Shown here: piece after piece, positions 56,353 through 64,000 of the stretch
Position numbering within the stretch: the first letter of the stretch is position 1
Layout of the letters: each line of letters opens with the position of its first letter
Source: Thecamonas trahens ATCC 50062
Taxonomy: Eukaryota; Apusozoa; Apusomonadida; Apusomonadidae
Direction of reading: 5' to 3'
Length of the DNA: 64,000 nt
Assembly: GCF_000142905.1 (NCBI RefSeq)
Contig: NW_013657665.1
Location: forward strand, 14,164-78,163
Notes under the pieces: generated by a model
The model's input: only the letters and a program-made list of their open reading frames with translations
Database searches by the model: none
Told to the model about the DNA's origin: nothing
Translations under genes and position numbers: made by a program

Positions 56353-56907
56353 TCCACACCTTGTTGTCACGCGTCTGTCGCTCCCCTGTGGGCATGTTGT
56401 CGCTGTAATGGCAATGCCCGTGGCTTGGAGTACTCGCACCCAGCTCGGCCCTGGCCAGGTCCGTCTCGTCACACACGCTCTTTCTCCTCTGGCTCTCCCC
56501 TTTCGAGGAGATCCTCATCAGTACCGCTCACCCCTTGAATGTATTCATCTCCATCATCATCCTCTTTCACCGGCTGCCTTGCCTGCCATCCGCGGGCCGC
56601 TGTTCGCGGATATTGCTACGCCCACTGTACACTCTAATGCCGATGCTGGTGGAGCAGTGCTCACCATGAACAAGAGACTCGCCATTCGAGTTTCCATGCC
56701 GATGCTGCACACGACCATCTTGTCGTCTTGCTGAAAACTCTCCCAGTTTGCTGCTGCCACAGACCCACGCCGACGCCGTCACGGTCACCGCATCAGCGTC
56801 GCAACGGCGAGCGTGACGAGAGCAGATTTCTAGCTCCACAACGGCAACAACTCATCTCGTCGAGGAAGGGGGGTACATAGCAAGGTTGGCTCGGCTAGGG
56901 CAGTAGC
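56353..56907. other. Spacer, no gene seen
   Basis: About 550 bases between glycosyltransferase 2 and the 7TM-like gene, both plus strand; nothing supported. Confidence 0.5.
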
Positions 56908-58476
56908 ATGGCGCGGCAAGTTGAGCAGACAACAGGCCTGAGAACGGCGGGAAGCTCGGGTTCGGTCAACCGAGGTGGGCGCAGCAGGCGGTCAGGACGG
57001 ACGAGGGAACTGCAGAGTGAAGGGAAACGAGCTCGCGGTGCTGGTTCCAGTCAAAAGACGGCGAGATCGAGGAATGCCAACGGCCACACACATCGTGGTC
57101 ACGAAAAGTATGGTGCGCAAAGCGAGAGCGATGACGACGGGCGCTGGCATGATCAGAGCCAGTCCTGTAGCCGTGATCGCCCTCATCATCGCCGGCGGCA
57201 GAGCAGTGGCGACGCCACGTCGAGCTCGTCTGTGGATGGACGCAGGACTCCGACCGGGAGGCGATCTGCGGTACCGCCGCTTCCAGATGAGGTGGCTGGC
57301 AAGGCGCAGGGGATGGGGATGACCATGTTTGTGCCTCTTCACAGCGGCAGCCGGAGCCGCGGCGCGGTAGGCCCGGTCAATGGCGGAGAGGGCGCGGGGA
57401 TGCCCGGTCCGTCGGCGCTGCACTGTGTTCCCGAGCACGTTCAGCCGATGCGGCTGCTGCTTTCATTACTTGCGGTGGCGCCGTCGCGATCGGGCTTGTA
57501 TCGCGGGCTCTGGCGGCCACTGCTATTTACGCTGGTGCTGGCCGGGACCGGTGCCCTGTCGTGGGCAGCTCTGCTCGACACCAGGTTCCCCAAGGCACTA
57601 ATTGTGGGCACTGCCGGGCTCTCACTTGCGTCTGTGGCCGGATGGCTGAGCCTGGCACATTACCTGGGCTCGGGTCACTCGCGGGCGTCTGCGGGCTTTC
57701 TCCTTTCGCTAGCTGAAGGGCGGATGCGGCTGCGGCTGCGATCGACGACGCGGGTGTATGCTTTTGGAGCGCTGCTGGCGAGCGTGGTGCTCTCAGTCGG
57801 CTGGCTCGCTGTGTCGTGGATGGCAGTCTCGGGCATCGACAACAACGACGGAGTGGATGACGATCCGGACTCGAGCATGCCGATCTTCTACATACTGTAC
57901 GCTGTGGCGGTGCCTGTCAATGTGACGGTGTTTGTGTTTGCGGTGGCGGTAGCGGCGCTGATGGCGCACATCTCGCGAGCGCAAGTGGCAGCGCTGGCGG
58001 TGAGCATGGAGGACGGAACGCTGTCGATGGAGCGGGTGGTGCGGAAGCATGCGACAATGGCACGGCTGGCGCGGCGGCTGTCGAGCCTGATGCAGAGCTT
58101 TGTGGTTCCTGTCTTTATCATCTTTCCTCTCTCGATCTCGTACCAGCTGTGGGACGCGGCCCGGGCTAGCGAACGCGCTGACAACGAGCTCAACGGCAAG
58201 TACTACCTGGTCATCTACGCGCTCGCCCTCATCCTTGTCGCCACTATCTTTACCTCGATCAACCGCAAGTTTTCCTCGCTCACCGACACAGCAGCCCAGC
58301 TCCATCGGGTCGGCTCGCACTCGTTTACCGACATCAACACACTGCTGGGCTACCTGGTCGCCTCCCGGCCGCCGTTCCTCATCATGGGTGCCGCACCGAG
58401 CCCGGCCATCGTCCCGATCCTTATCCTCGCCTTCTTTGGCGTTGTCGGCACCCTCATCCATCAGGTATCGCTGTAG
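56908..58476 (+). CDS. Multi-pass membrane protein, gustatory-receptor-like topology
   Basis: 522 aa. The N-terminal ~175 residues are hydrophilic (Arg/Ser/Gly-rich), so the N-terminus is probably cytoplasmic. Seven or eight TM segments follow (for example PLLFTLVLAGTGALSWAALL, ALLASVVLSVGWLAVSWMAV, VFVFAVAVAALMAHI, FVVPVFIIFPLSI, YLVIYALALILVATIFTSI and a last one at IVPILILAFFGVVGTLI). A conserved-looking cytoplasmic stretch (INRKFSSLTDTAAQLHRV, then HSFTDINTLLGYLVASRP) precedes the final TM, as in insect gustatory receptors and their protist relatives. The protein lacks a clear TYhhhhhQF motif but ends IHQVSL. The family link is a hypothesis from topology. The start has an in-frame ATG with no signal peptide. 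Confidence 0.5.
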   Translation: MARQVEQTTGLRTAGSSGSVNRGGRSRRSGRTRELQSEGKRARGAGSSQKTARSRNANGHTHRGHEKYGAQSESDDDGRWHDQSQSCSRDRPHHRRRQSSGDATSSSSVDGRRTPTGRRSAVPPLPDEVAGKAQGMGMTMFVPLHSGSRSRGAVGPVNGGEGAGMPGPSALHCVPEHVQPMRLLLSLLAVAPSRSGLYRGLWRPLLFTLVLAGTGALSWAALLDTRFPKALIVGTAGLSLASVAGWLSLAHYLGSGHSRASAGFLLSLAEGRMRLRLRSTTRVYAFGALLASVVLSVGWLAVSWMAVSGIDNNDGVDDDPDSSMPIFYILYAVAVPVNVTVFVFAVAVAALMAHISRAQVAALAVSMEDGTLSMERVVRKHATMARLARRLSSLMQSFVVPVFIIFPLSISYQLWDAARASERADNELNGKYYLVIYALALILVATIFTSINRKFSSLTDTAAQLHRVGSHSFTDINTLLGYLVASRPPFLIMGAAPSPAIVPILILAFFGVVGTLIHQVSL

Positions 58477-58500
58477 ATACAGAGCATCGGCTCGCATGGT

Positions 58501-59235
58501 CTACGGCAGGCGCAGGCGCGACTCGTCGTCGTCGCCGTCACCGAGCTCGAGCTCGAGCTCGAGCTCGTCGCCGTCGACAAGGTCAACGTCTTCCAGGTTG
58601 GTAAGATCGAGCTCAATGTCGTCGCCACCAAACTCGGCAGAGCGAGCAGCATCGGCATCTGCTTCAAAGGACGAGAGACGGAGGTAAGAGGAGAGGAGCG
58701 ACGGCCGCGAGCGCCTTGCGATCCAGTCCGGGACCCACGACGGAATGGCGTTGTTTGCCCGAGCGAGACCAACGACGACCCAAATGGCGACAATAGCGCC
58801 AATAGCCAAAGCGATGATGATGCCCAGGATAGCCAAGACCGAACGATGATCATCGTCACCATGGCTACTCAGAGTACAAGGACCACGATGTCTCACCGAG
58901 ACCATTGAGGCCATAGCTCGACAAGGAGAGGAGTATGTAACACCATCACAACCACAGACCGGATCATGAACAGCAATGCAAGCCGTCGGTGGTGTACTAC
59001 ATGTACCTGTACTTCCATCGATATCATGACATGCAAACATACCCCAACAAAAGCTTCCCTTCTCACATCCATCTCCTCCTGGTGCTGCTGATGTTGATGA
59101 AGTTGATCCTGTTGTGCCAGCCGAGCCGAACGAGCACCTGACCACCTCATCGTCTCCCTCTCCCATCACCATCACAGAGCACAAGACGAAGACAACAATG
59201 ACGACCATAATACAGGTGGACGTGGGAGTATACAT
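58501..59235 (-). CDS. Type I membrane protein with one Kazal domain
   Basis: 244 aa. Signal peptide MYTPTSTCIMVVIVVFVLCS, a short Ser/Thr/Gly linker, then a Cys-rich Kazal-type module (C..VHDPVCGCDGVTYSSPC, closing with HRGPC). A TM helix (AILGIIIALAIGAIVAIWVVVGL) and an acidic cytoplasmic tail with LELELELGDGDDD follow. Kazal domains inhibit serine proteases; here it is displayed on the cell surface or inside vesicles. A 17-G run at 59269-59285 (C on the sense strand) lies ~35 bases upstream of the start. It is convergent with the neighbouring gene (24 bases between stops). Confidence 0.82.
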   Translation of the reverse strand: MYTPTSTCIMVVIVVFVLCSVMVMGEGDDEVVRCSFGSAGTTGSTSSTSAAPGGDGCEKGSFCWGMFACHDIDGSTGTCSTPPTACIAVHDPVCGCDGVTYSSPCRAMASMVSVRHRGPCTLSSHGDDDHRSVLAILGIIIALAIGAIVAIWVVVGLARANNAIPSWVPDWIARRSRPSLLSSYLRLSSFEADADAARSAEFGGDDIELDLTNLEDVDLVDGDELELELELGDGDDDESRLRLP

Positions 59236-59517
59236 GATGAGCGGGCGTATCAGGGGGGGTGGGTAAAAGGGGGGGGGGGGGGGGGTGAGGTGGTTGCGAC
59301 TGTGGCTATGGCTGGGACTGGGGGCTGTTCTGTACCTCGCCATTGTGAGGTGGCAGTGCGGCGAGGGGGAGGGGGTTGTGATCGGATTGGCTCATGGGAT
59401 CGGAAGGGGGGGATGTAGATCACGATAGGGGGTTGGGAGAGGAGGGGAGGGTGTCGAGATCGGATCGGATCATGGGATCAAGACAAAGGGATGTAGATCA
59501 CGAGTGTGCGCCCAATT

Positions 59518-59690
59518 CTCACCTTGATATCGTGTGCACGTGAGCCGGCGAAACGGCGCTCACGTACACGCGCGGTTGACCGTGCCAATTGGCACGATGT
59601 GCTGGCAAAGATGGCCAGCACAGTAAATGCGAGGAAATCCCAAGCCGTCGAGCCAGCGGAGCGACCGCTCGGCCGGCAACCGAGAGTATT
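59518..59690 (+). repeat. Dispersed structured repeat, copy B
   Basis: Same element as 17545-17710, roughly 75-80% identical by eye. Three perfect inverted repeats follow one another: ACGTGAGC/GCTCACGT, GTGCCAATTGGCAC, and GTGCTGGC/GCCAGCAC. A fourth, CTCGG/CCGAG, lies at the end. Confidence 0.8.
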
Positions 59691-59695
59691 GATGC

Positions 59696-59821
59696 GATCC
59701 GACGTGGTTGTGTGATCCGACGTGGTTGTGTGATCCGACGTGGTTGTGTGATCCGACGTGGTTGTGTGATCCGACGTGGTTGTGCGATCCGACGTGGTTG
59801 TGCAATGCGATGTGGTTGTGT
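59696..59821 (+). repeat. 18-bp tandem repeat
   Basis: Seven copies of GATCCGACGTGGTTGTGT, the last two with substitutions. The array starts six bases after dispersed repeat copy B. Confidence 0.95.
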
Positions 59822-60177
59822 GTGAGTGGGTTGTGGGCAGAAGTGAGATGTGCATGTGCATGTGGGTGCGTGTGGCAAGGTGTGTGCGGTGAGCACCATC
59901 GTCGCCATCATCATCTCCGTCGTCACGATGATGCGATATGTCGTGCTCGTGATCATGCCTGGAGTCAAAGTCGAGCAAGCCCCCTTTCCCAACTATCATC
60001 AGTCGCGTCATGACTACGATCTTGCGTTGCTCGCCGCGACAACGTGTCGACGCTCAGTCGCCCGGCACCCGCTCCCGGCGCCACACGCTCAGGCTCAGGC
60101 TCGGGCTATGGCTCGGGGAGACCTCGTGGCGAACAGACTCGACTCTGGTGAGACGACGAAGCAAGGGAGGGGAGAGT

Positions 60178-60570
60178 ATGGCGTCGGGGGCACCGGACGA
60201 CGAGGCTGCGAGGTTGTTGAGGAACGACTTGGGCAAGGTTCGTCGGTCTGCGTCGGCCAAGCGGATGCAGGCATTTGGACCTCAGCAAGCAGCCATGTTG
60301 GACAAGCTGGAATTGGTGAGGGAACAACAGATCTTACTCTCTGTCTCTCAGATGGCTCATTGGCAAGATGATGATGAACTGGCTGATCTCTCTCTTTCTG
60401 CTGGTGTCTCTTCCGTTGATGAGAATGCCGCAAAGTTCAAGATGGTCACCACGTTCTTCGACAAGACCGAGAGGGACATCTCTGACGTCCTTGATCAGTT
60501 GGCCGATCTCGGCAACTCCATCGATAGCCTCTCACGCAAGTTTGCCTCGGCATCCACGCCGCAATCTTGA
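60178..60570 (+). CDS. Small helical protein, possible KxDL/BORC-type subunit
   Basis: 130 aa, all-helical, without signal or TM. The pattern QQAAMLDKLELVREQQILL resembles the QKNMLDRFEK...L block of KxDL proteins, and TERDISDVLDQLADLGNSID sits where their KxDL helix lies. KxDL subunits belong to BORC/BLOC-1-type complexes that position lysosomes. The resemblance is short and I hold it weakly; it may be another coiled-coil protein. The ATG at 60178 is chosen because upstream in-frame sequence is Arg-rich and lacks coding character. Confidence 0.5.
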   Translation: MASGAPDDEAARLLRNDLGKVRRSASAKRMQAFGPQQAAMLDKLELVREQQILLSVSQMAHWQDDDELADLSLSAGVSSVDENAAKFKMVTTFFDKTERDISDVLDQLADLGNSIDSLSRKFASASTPQS

Positions 60571-61081
60571 ACTCTCGTCATCGACGAGGCGTACCTCGAC
60601 TCGCATCGGCCTTTCTGATCTCGAGCTGATGCTACCACTACAACCGATGCTGCCACCACAGCTGATGCCGCTACCACCACAGCTGATGCTACTGCCGCCA
60701 CAGCTGATGCTACTTCCGTCACAGTCCATGCTGACCATGCCGTGACGACTTGTCGTGTCTCGATGGAGACATCTCTCGTTCCTACCGTACGCACCTGAGA
60801 CCACGTCGATCGCATTCTATGCCAAGTACATCCCTCACGCACAAACACACACGCACGCACTCTCTCTATTCATCTGTCTCTCATACATGTACACACACAT
60901 CCCCCCTCCCTTAATCGCCCTGTACAACAGCAGCCGGCCAGTGGTCGCAGATCACGCTGCGCCAACCGCTGCCCCGCCCCGGCCGAGGACAGCGACCGCG
61001 ACCGTCTCCATCGACCCACGCCCACCCAGGACAACCTTGCAAAACCTCTCATCTCGCCCGATCTCGTCGCCACATGTTGAA
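60571..61081. other. Spacer with Ala/Thr-coding repeat
   Basis: Contains an imperfect repeat of CAGCTGATGCTAC units at 60625-60735, directly downstream of the small helical gene. No gene is supported. Confidence 0.5.
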
Positions 61082-62334
61082 ATGAGTCACATCAATAGAC
61101 GCGGAGAGAGCATGTGGCACTGCCTGACGTCGGCTGCACTGCTCTCCCGCCTCGAGGCAGCCGAGTCGACGCCCGCCATGACCCAATCCTCCCCCTACAT
61201 CTTCGACCTCGACAAGCAGACATTCAGTAAGTGCTTTACACATGCGAGACACTGGTACCTTCTACATGCCTCCCCTCACTCACTCTTTCACACGCCCGCT
61301 TCTCTCGCTTTTCTCTTGCCGCCATCCTGGCCACAGCCGAGAGCTCGGCCGCGTCGATGACGGGCGGGAAACAGACGGGCCGAGTCGGTCAGTCTCAGAG
61401 TGCGACGACGATGGCATCGACCACGGAGACAGACAGAGAGAGCTCTTTGCAGAGAGTTCTTGATTTTAACTTGAAGACGACATCTTCAAGCTCTCCTCCA
61501 CGAGACCAATCGTCGCCATCGTCCTCGCTCTCGCCGGCATCACACGTCCGTTCCATCGTCGACTTCTCACTCGATCTTCCGCGCTCTGCCTCAATTCTCG
61601 GTGACGATGTAGAGAGATCAAGCTTGCCGCCCCTTCCGGCGGCAAGGGATCGCACTCTTGAGCTCTCGTCGCTCTTCTCATCCATGCTTGGCACAGACGC
61701 TTCGGCTCTGTCGTCGCCTCTCGAGCCCGCGGTCGCGACTGTGATTCGCCCGCAGGCTCGCACCCCGGCCCCGGCTCCGGCCCCGGTTCTCAACACGCGA
61801 GCCGCTGCCGCTCTTGCCCGTGAGGCCGACCGCCAGCGGCCGCCAGACATGGTCCGCAAAGCTGGTCGCCACAGCGACGTCCGCAACCTCTGGGTACTCT
61901 CACCCGAGTCGATGGCTCGAGCGGCGCGGCAGACCAGCCCGGCGGCGGCTCCATCTGATGCGGCGGACCGAGCCTCGATTCGCGGGCGGCTCGCGGATGG
62001 ACCGCAACCGCGCGCCACCAGTCCCGTACCGACCGAGTCCCGCTCGCCGCCGCGCCCGCGTGCCGCAGTGCCGCCGGCCGACGACTCGGCGTCTGCCGAG
62101 CTCGCCGCCCTCCGCACAGCGTACGCCGAGCTGGAAGAGCTGTACGCTGCCTCACTCTCGCTCAATGACGCGCTCGCTGCACAGCTCGAGTCGCGCGCTC
62201 CGCTGGAGGCCTCGCTCCGCGGCACCATCGCCACGCTCCGTGCCGAGACTGCCCGCGCTGAGGCCCGCAACACCGCGCTCGTTGAGCACATCGCCACGCT
62301 GACTGCCAAGCTCGAGGCCGGCAGCAGCTCTTAG
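61082..62334 (+). CDS. Coiled-coil protein of unknown function, spliced
   Basis: Exons 61082-61226 and 61337-62334 give 380 aa; GTAAGT and CACAG borders and phase 1 agree. The middle is Ser/Pro/Ala-rich and likely disordered (blocks such as RSIVDFSLDLPRSAS and RTLELSSLFSSMLG). The last ~75 residues form a coiled coil (ELAALRTAYAELEELYAASL, and LRAETARAEARNTALVEHI). No known domain. The start Met is not certain. It ends 20 bases from the convergent GMPPA gene. Confidence 0.7.
61227..61336 (+). other. Intron of the coiled-coil gene
   Basis: 110 bases, GTAAGT ... CCACAG, pyrimidine-rich 3' half but without a pure C run. Confidence 0.8.
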
Positions 62335-62354
62335 CCGACGTTTATACTTTGATG

Positions 62355-63647
62355 CTAGAGAATGACACGGTCGAACATGTCGGCCTTGAGCACCTTGTGC
62401 GGGAGGACGACGCAGTTGCGGACGACGGTCTCGGGCTTGATCTCGACACCGTCGCCGAGAATGGTGGCCGACATGTCTGCGTCGGCCGCGTGTGCGGGAT
62501 CGCCCTCAACACGTGCCCACTCGCCAACGATGGCATTCCACCCGACGATGGCGTGCTTGACAAAGGCCGAGTCGGCCACGACCGCGCCCTCGAGCACAAT
62601 CGCGTCGCGGACGCGCGCACCGGCGCCGATGGTCACACCGGCGGCCAGCGCCACGTTCGGCCCGATGACCGCGTCCGCGTGGATGGTCGCTGACGCAAGA
62701 TCGGCGGCGCACACGTTACCCACCACCGTAAACGGCACGTCGGCATCAACAAGCAGCTTGCCCGCGAGCGCCTCCGAGCCGAGGTAGTACGCATTGGCGT
62801 CGAGCGCCGCCGACGGCGTCTTGACCGGTGCCCAATGCGCGTGCGTGACCAGGGCCTGAACCGCGTCCTTGGCCACCATCGGCACAATGACGTCGACCTC
62901 AAGCCCGACCGGCTGCCGCGCCGCCGCAGCCAGCCGCGCCGCCTTGGCCGCCGCCGACCGTCCGCCGCTGCTGCCTCCCTCGCCGTCGCCGCCAGCTGCA
63001 GCGCTAGCCACAGCGTCGGTGATGTTCTGGAAGCCTGCCCGGCTAAAGACGTACACACCGCACGAGACGGTGTTGGAGACAAAGACTTCAGGCTTCTCGG
63101 CATAGTGGGCGACCTTGCCGACGCCCCCAGCGCCGACCTCAACGCCATCGACCACCATGCAGCCGTACTTTGTAGCGTCAGCCTCGGGCACGGTGGTAGC
63201 CAGAAGCGTCAACTCAACACCGCCAGCCTGAGCATCAGCATGAGCCTTGAGCATGTCAACAAGCGGAAGAGCGCCAGCGACGTCCGAGTTTGCCACCAGA
63301 ATGGCATCCGAGTTGGGAGCGAGGATGTCTTGAGCAAAGTGAGCGAGACCAGCAGCTGTGCCAGCCTCAACAGGCTCACGAAGGTACTTGACAGGAACGT
63401 TGAGACGAGATTGAAGATCATCAGCATAGTGAGCAAACTGAGTCTCATACTCGGATCCCCCATAAAAGCCAACCAGAAAGACTGCCTTGACGCCAGAGGT
63501 GGGAAGGCTCCTCAGCGAGTGGTCGATGACCGGAGCGTTGGCAATGGGGAAGAGTGGCTTGGGCACTCGGAAGGAGAGCGGACGGAACCTCGTTCCCCGT
63601 CCTCCACAAAGAATCACAACTGTAGTACTCGTCGTAGTCTCTGCCAT
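62355..63647 (-). CDS. GMPPA: GDP-mannose pyrophosphorylase-like protein, GMPPA type
   Basis: 430 aa. N-terminal nucleotidyltransferase fold: ILCGGRGTRFRPLSFRVPKPLFPI, then FLVGFYGGSEYETQF, PVKYLREPVEAGTAAGL and KYGCMVV. C-terminal left-handed beta-helix of I/V-x-x-x-x hexapeptides ends with HAIVGWNAIVGEWARVEGDP and VVLPHKVL. These motifs, especially TRFRPLSF and GW..VG.WARVEG, match animal GMPPA (the regulatory subunit) better than GMPPB. GMPP complexes make GDP-mannose for N-glycans, GPI anchors and other glycans. The start at 63647 (MAETTTSTTVV) avoids an upstream GTG. A Gly/Ser-rich insert lies at residues ~220-245. Confidence 0.88.
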   Translation of the reverse strand: MAETTTSTTVVILCGGRGTRFRPLSFRVPKPLFPIANAPVIDHSLRSLPTSGVKAVFLVGFYGGSEYETQFAHYADDLQSRLNVPVKYLREPVEAGTAAGLAHFAQDILAPNSDAILVANSDVAGALPLVDMLKAHADAQAGGVELTLLATTVPEADATKYGCMVVDGVEVGAGGVGKVAHYAEKPEVFVSNTVSCGVYVFSRAGFQNITDAVASAAAGGDGEGGSSGGRSAAAKAARLAAAARQPVGLEVDVIVPMVAKDAVQALVTHAHWAPVKTPSAALDANAYYLGSEALAGKLLVDADVPFTVVGNVCAADLASATIHADAVIGPNVALAAGVTIGAGARVRDAIVLEGAVVADSAFVKHAIVGWNAIVGEWARVEGDPAHAADADMSATILGDGVEIKPETVVRNCVVLPHKVLKADMFDRVIL

Positions 63648-64000
63648 GTTTGCCTGTCGTTGAGTCTGCCTGCTTACTGCCACCGACTCGCTGAGCCGAG
63701 CCTGGCCTGGCCTAGCCTGTTTCCCGGCTCCCGAGCCTGGCCGCCTCGCCTCGCGCCCGTCCCGCGACGTGGCATCATCCCTGATGGCAGGAATTTTGTC
63801 ACGGTTGTTGGCGTTGGCATGGTAAAATATTGATACAATTTTAGTTCAACACGCCCGCAGTCTTCCACTCCCTCTCTATCTCTCCCTCCCTTCCTTTGCC
63901 CCATAACTTCGCAATCGCCAATTCTAGGCTTTCCTATTGCCTTGACACCGTTCTTCCATCTACATTACCAGCTCATTGACCATCCCCCCCCCCCCAACCC
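63648..64000. other. GMPPA upstream region
   Basis: No gene seen. It includes a 12-C run at 63984-63995 at the window edge and an AT-rich patch near 63830. Confidence 0.5.

Larger units (their letters stand above)
59236..60177. other. Repeat-rich spacer
   Basis: Holds a 17-G run, a GATCGGATCATGGGATC-type run, dispersed repeat copy B (59518-59690) and seven 18-bp tandem units (59696-59821). No gene is supported. Confidence 0.65.

Noticed and set aside
1..64000. CRISPR arrays, bacterial operons, prophage or viral genes
   Set aside because: The genes are eukaryotic with spliceosomal introns; the tandem repeats lack spacers and no viral structural or replication gene is seen.

Overview
The window is nuclear DNA of a free-living eukaryote. 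It is GC-rich (strongly G/C at third codon positions), gene-dense and intron-poor. The best guess is an apusomonad of the Thecamonas trahens type. This is inferred from the gene mix: animal-like families (SMCR8, a folliculin/C9orf72-partner protein; a formin; an epsinR-type ENTH protein; ADAM-style disintegrin repeats; polycystin-like membrane parts; a gustatory-receptor-like 7TM topology) in a compact protist layout with short spacers. No database comparison was possible, so the species is an inference.

Layout. 0-11.2 kb: ENTH/epsinR-like gene (+), scavenger decapping enzyme DcpS (-), a Tyr/acid-rich four-TM protein (-), a 5.1-kb gene for a membrane-anchored zinc metalloprotease with about 18 disintegrin-like repeats and a cytoplasmic SH3 domain (-), and the spliceosomal Sm protein SNRPE (+). 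11.7-17.2 kb: a type II membrane sulfotransferase (+) facing a large polycystin-like membrane protein (-). 17.5-20.6 kb: one copy of a dispersed structured repeat and an intact-looking hAT transposon. 20.6-27 kb: formin (+), TFIIIC subunit 5 (-), secreted M28 peptidase (-). 27.5-37 kb: a kinase with a very long C-terminal extension (+) and SMCR8 (-). 38-44.1 kb: a twelve-TM protein with adenylyl-cyclase-like layout but degenerate cyclase domains (+), a KG/KS-repeat membrane protein (-), gamma-glutamyl hydrolase (-). 44.4-50.8 kb: a giant WD40 protein (-) and a FAM210/DUF1279 mitochondrial protein (-). 51.5-56.4 kb: a tandem pair of Golgi-type glycosyltransferases (+,+) with segments homogenised by gene conversion. 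56.9-64 kb: a multi-TM receptor-like protein (+), a Kazal-domain membrane protein (-), a small KxDL-like protein (+), a coiled-coil protein (+) and GDP-mannose pyrophosphorylase-like GMPPA (-).

Gene structure. Five introns are well supported by GT...AG borders and by conserved or duplicated protein sequence across the junction: SNRPE, sulfotransferase, both glycosyltransferases and the coiled-coil gene. Introns and 5' leaders often carry long pure-C runs (12-23 C) on the sense strand. Neighbouring convergent genes end only 5-50 bp apart. Six large genes change frame one or two times, eight places in all. Every change has the same sign, as if one base were missing. Sequence errors in a draft assembly (which also has two 100-N gaps at GT/CA repeats) are the simplest explanation.

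Themes. Several genes serve the secretory pathway and glycan assembly: GMPPA (GDP-mannose supply), two glycosyltransferases, a sulfotransferase, and ENTH vesicle traffic. Others are cell-surface or signalling proteins with unusual domain mixes. RNA processing and transcription are represented by SNRPE, DcpS and TFIIIC5.
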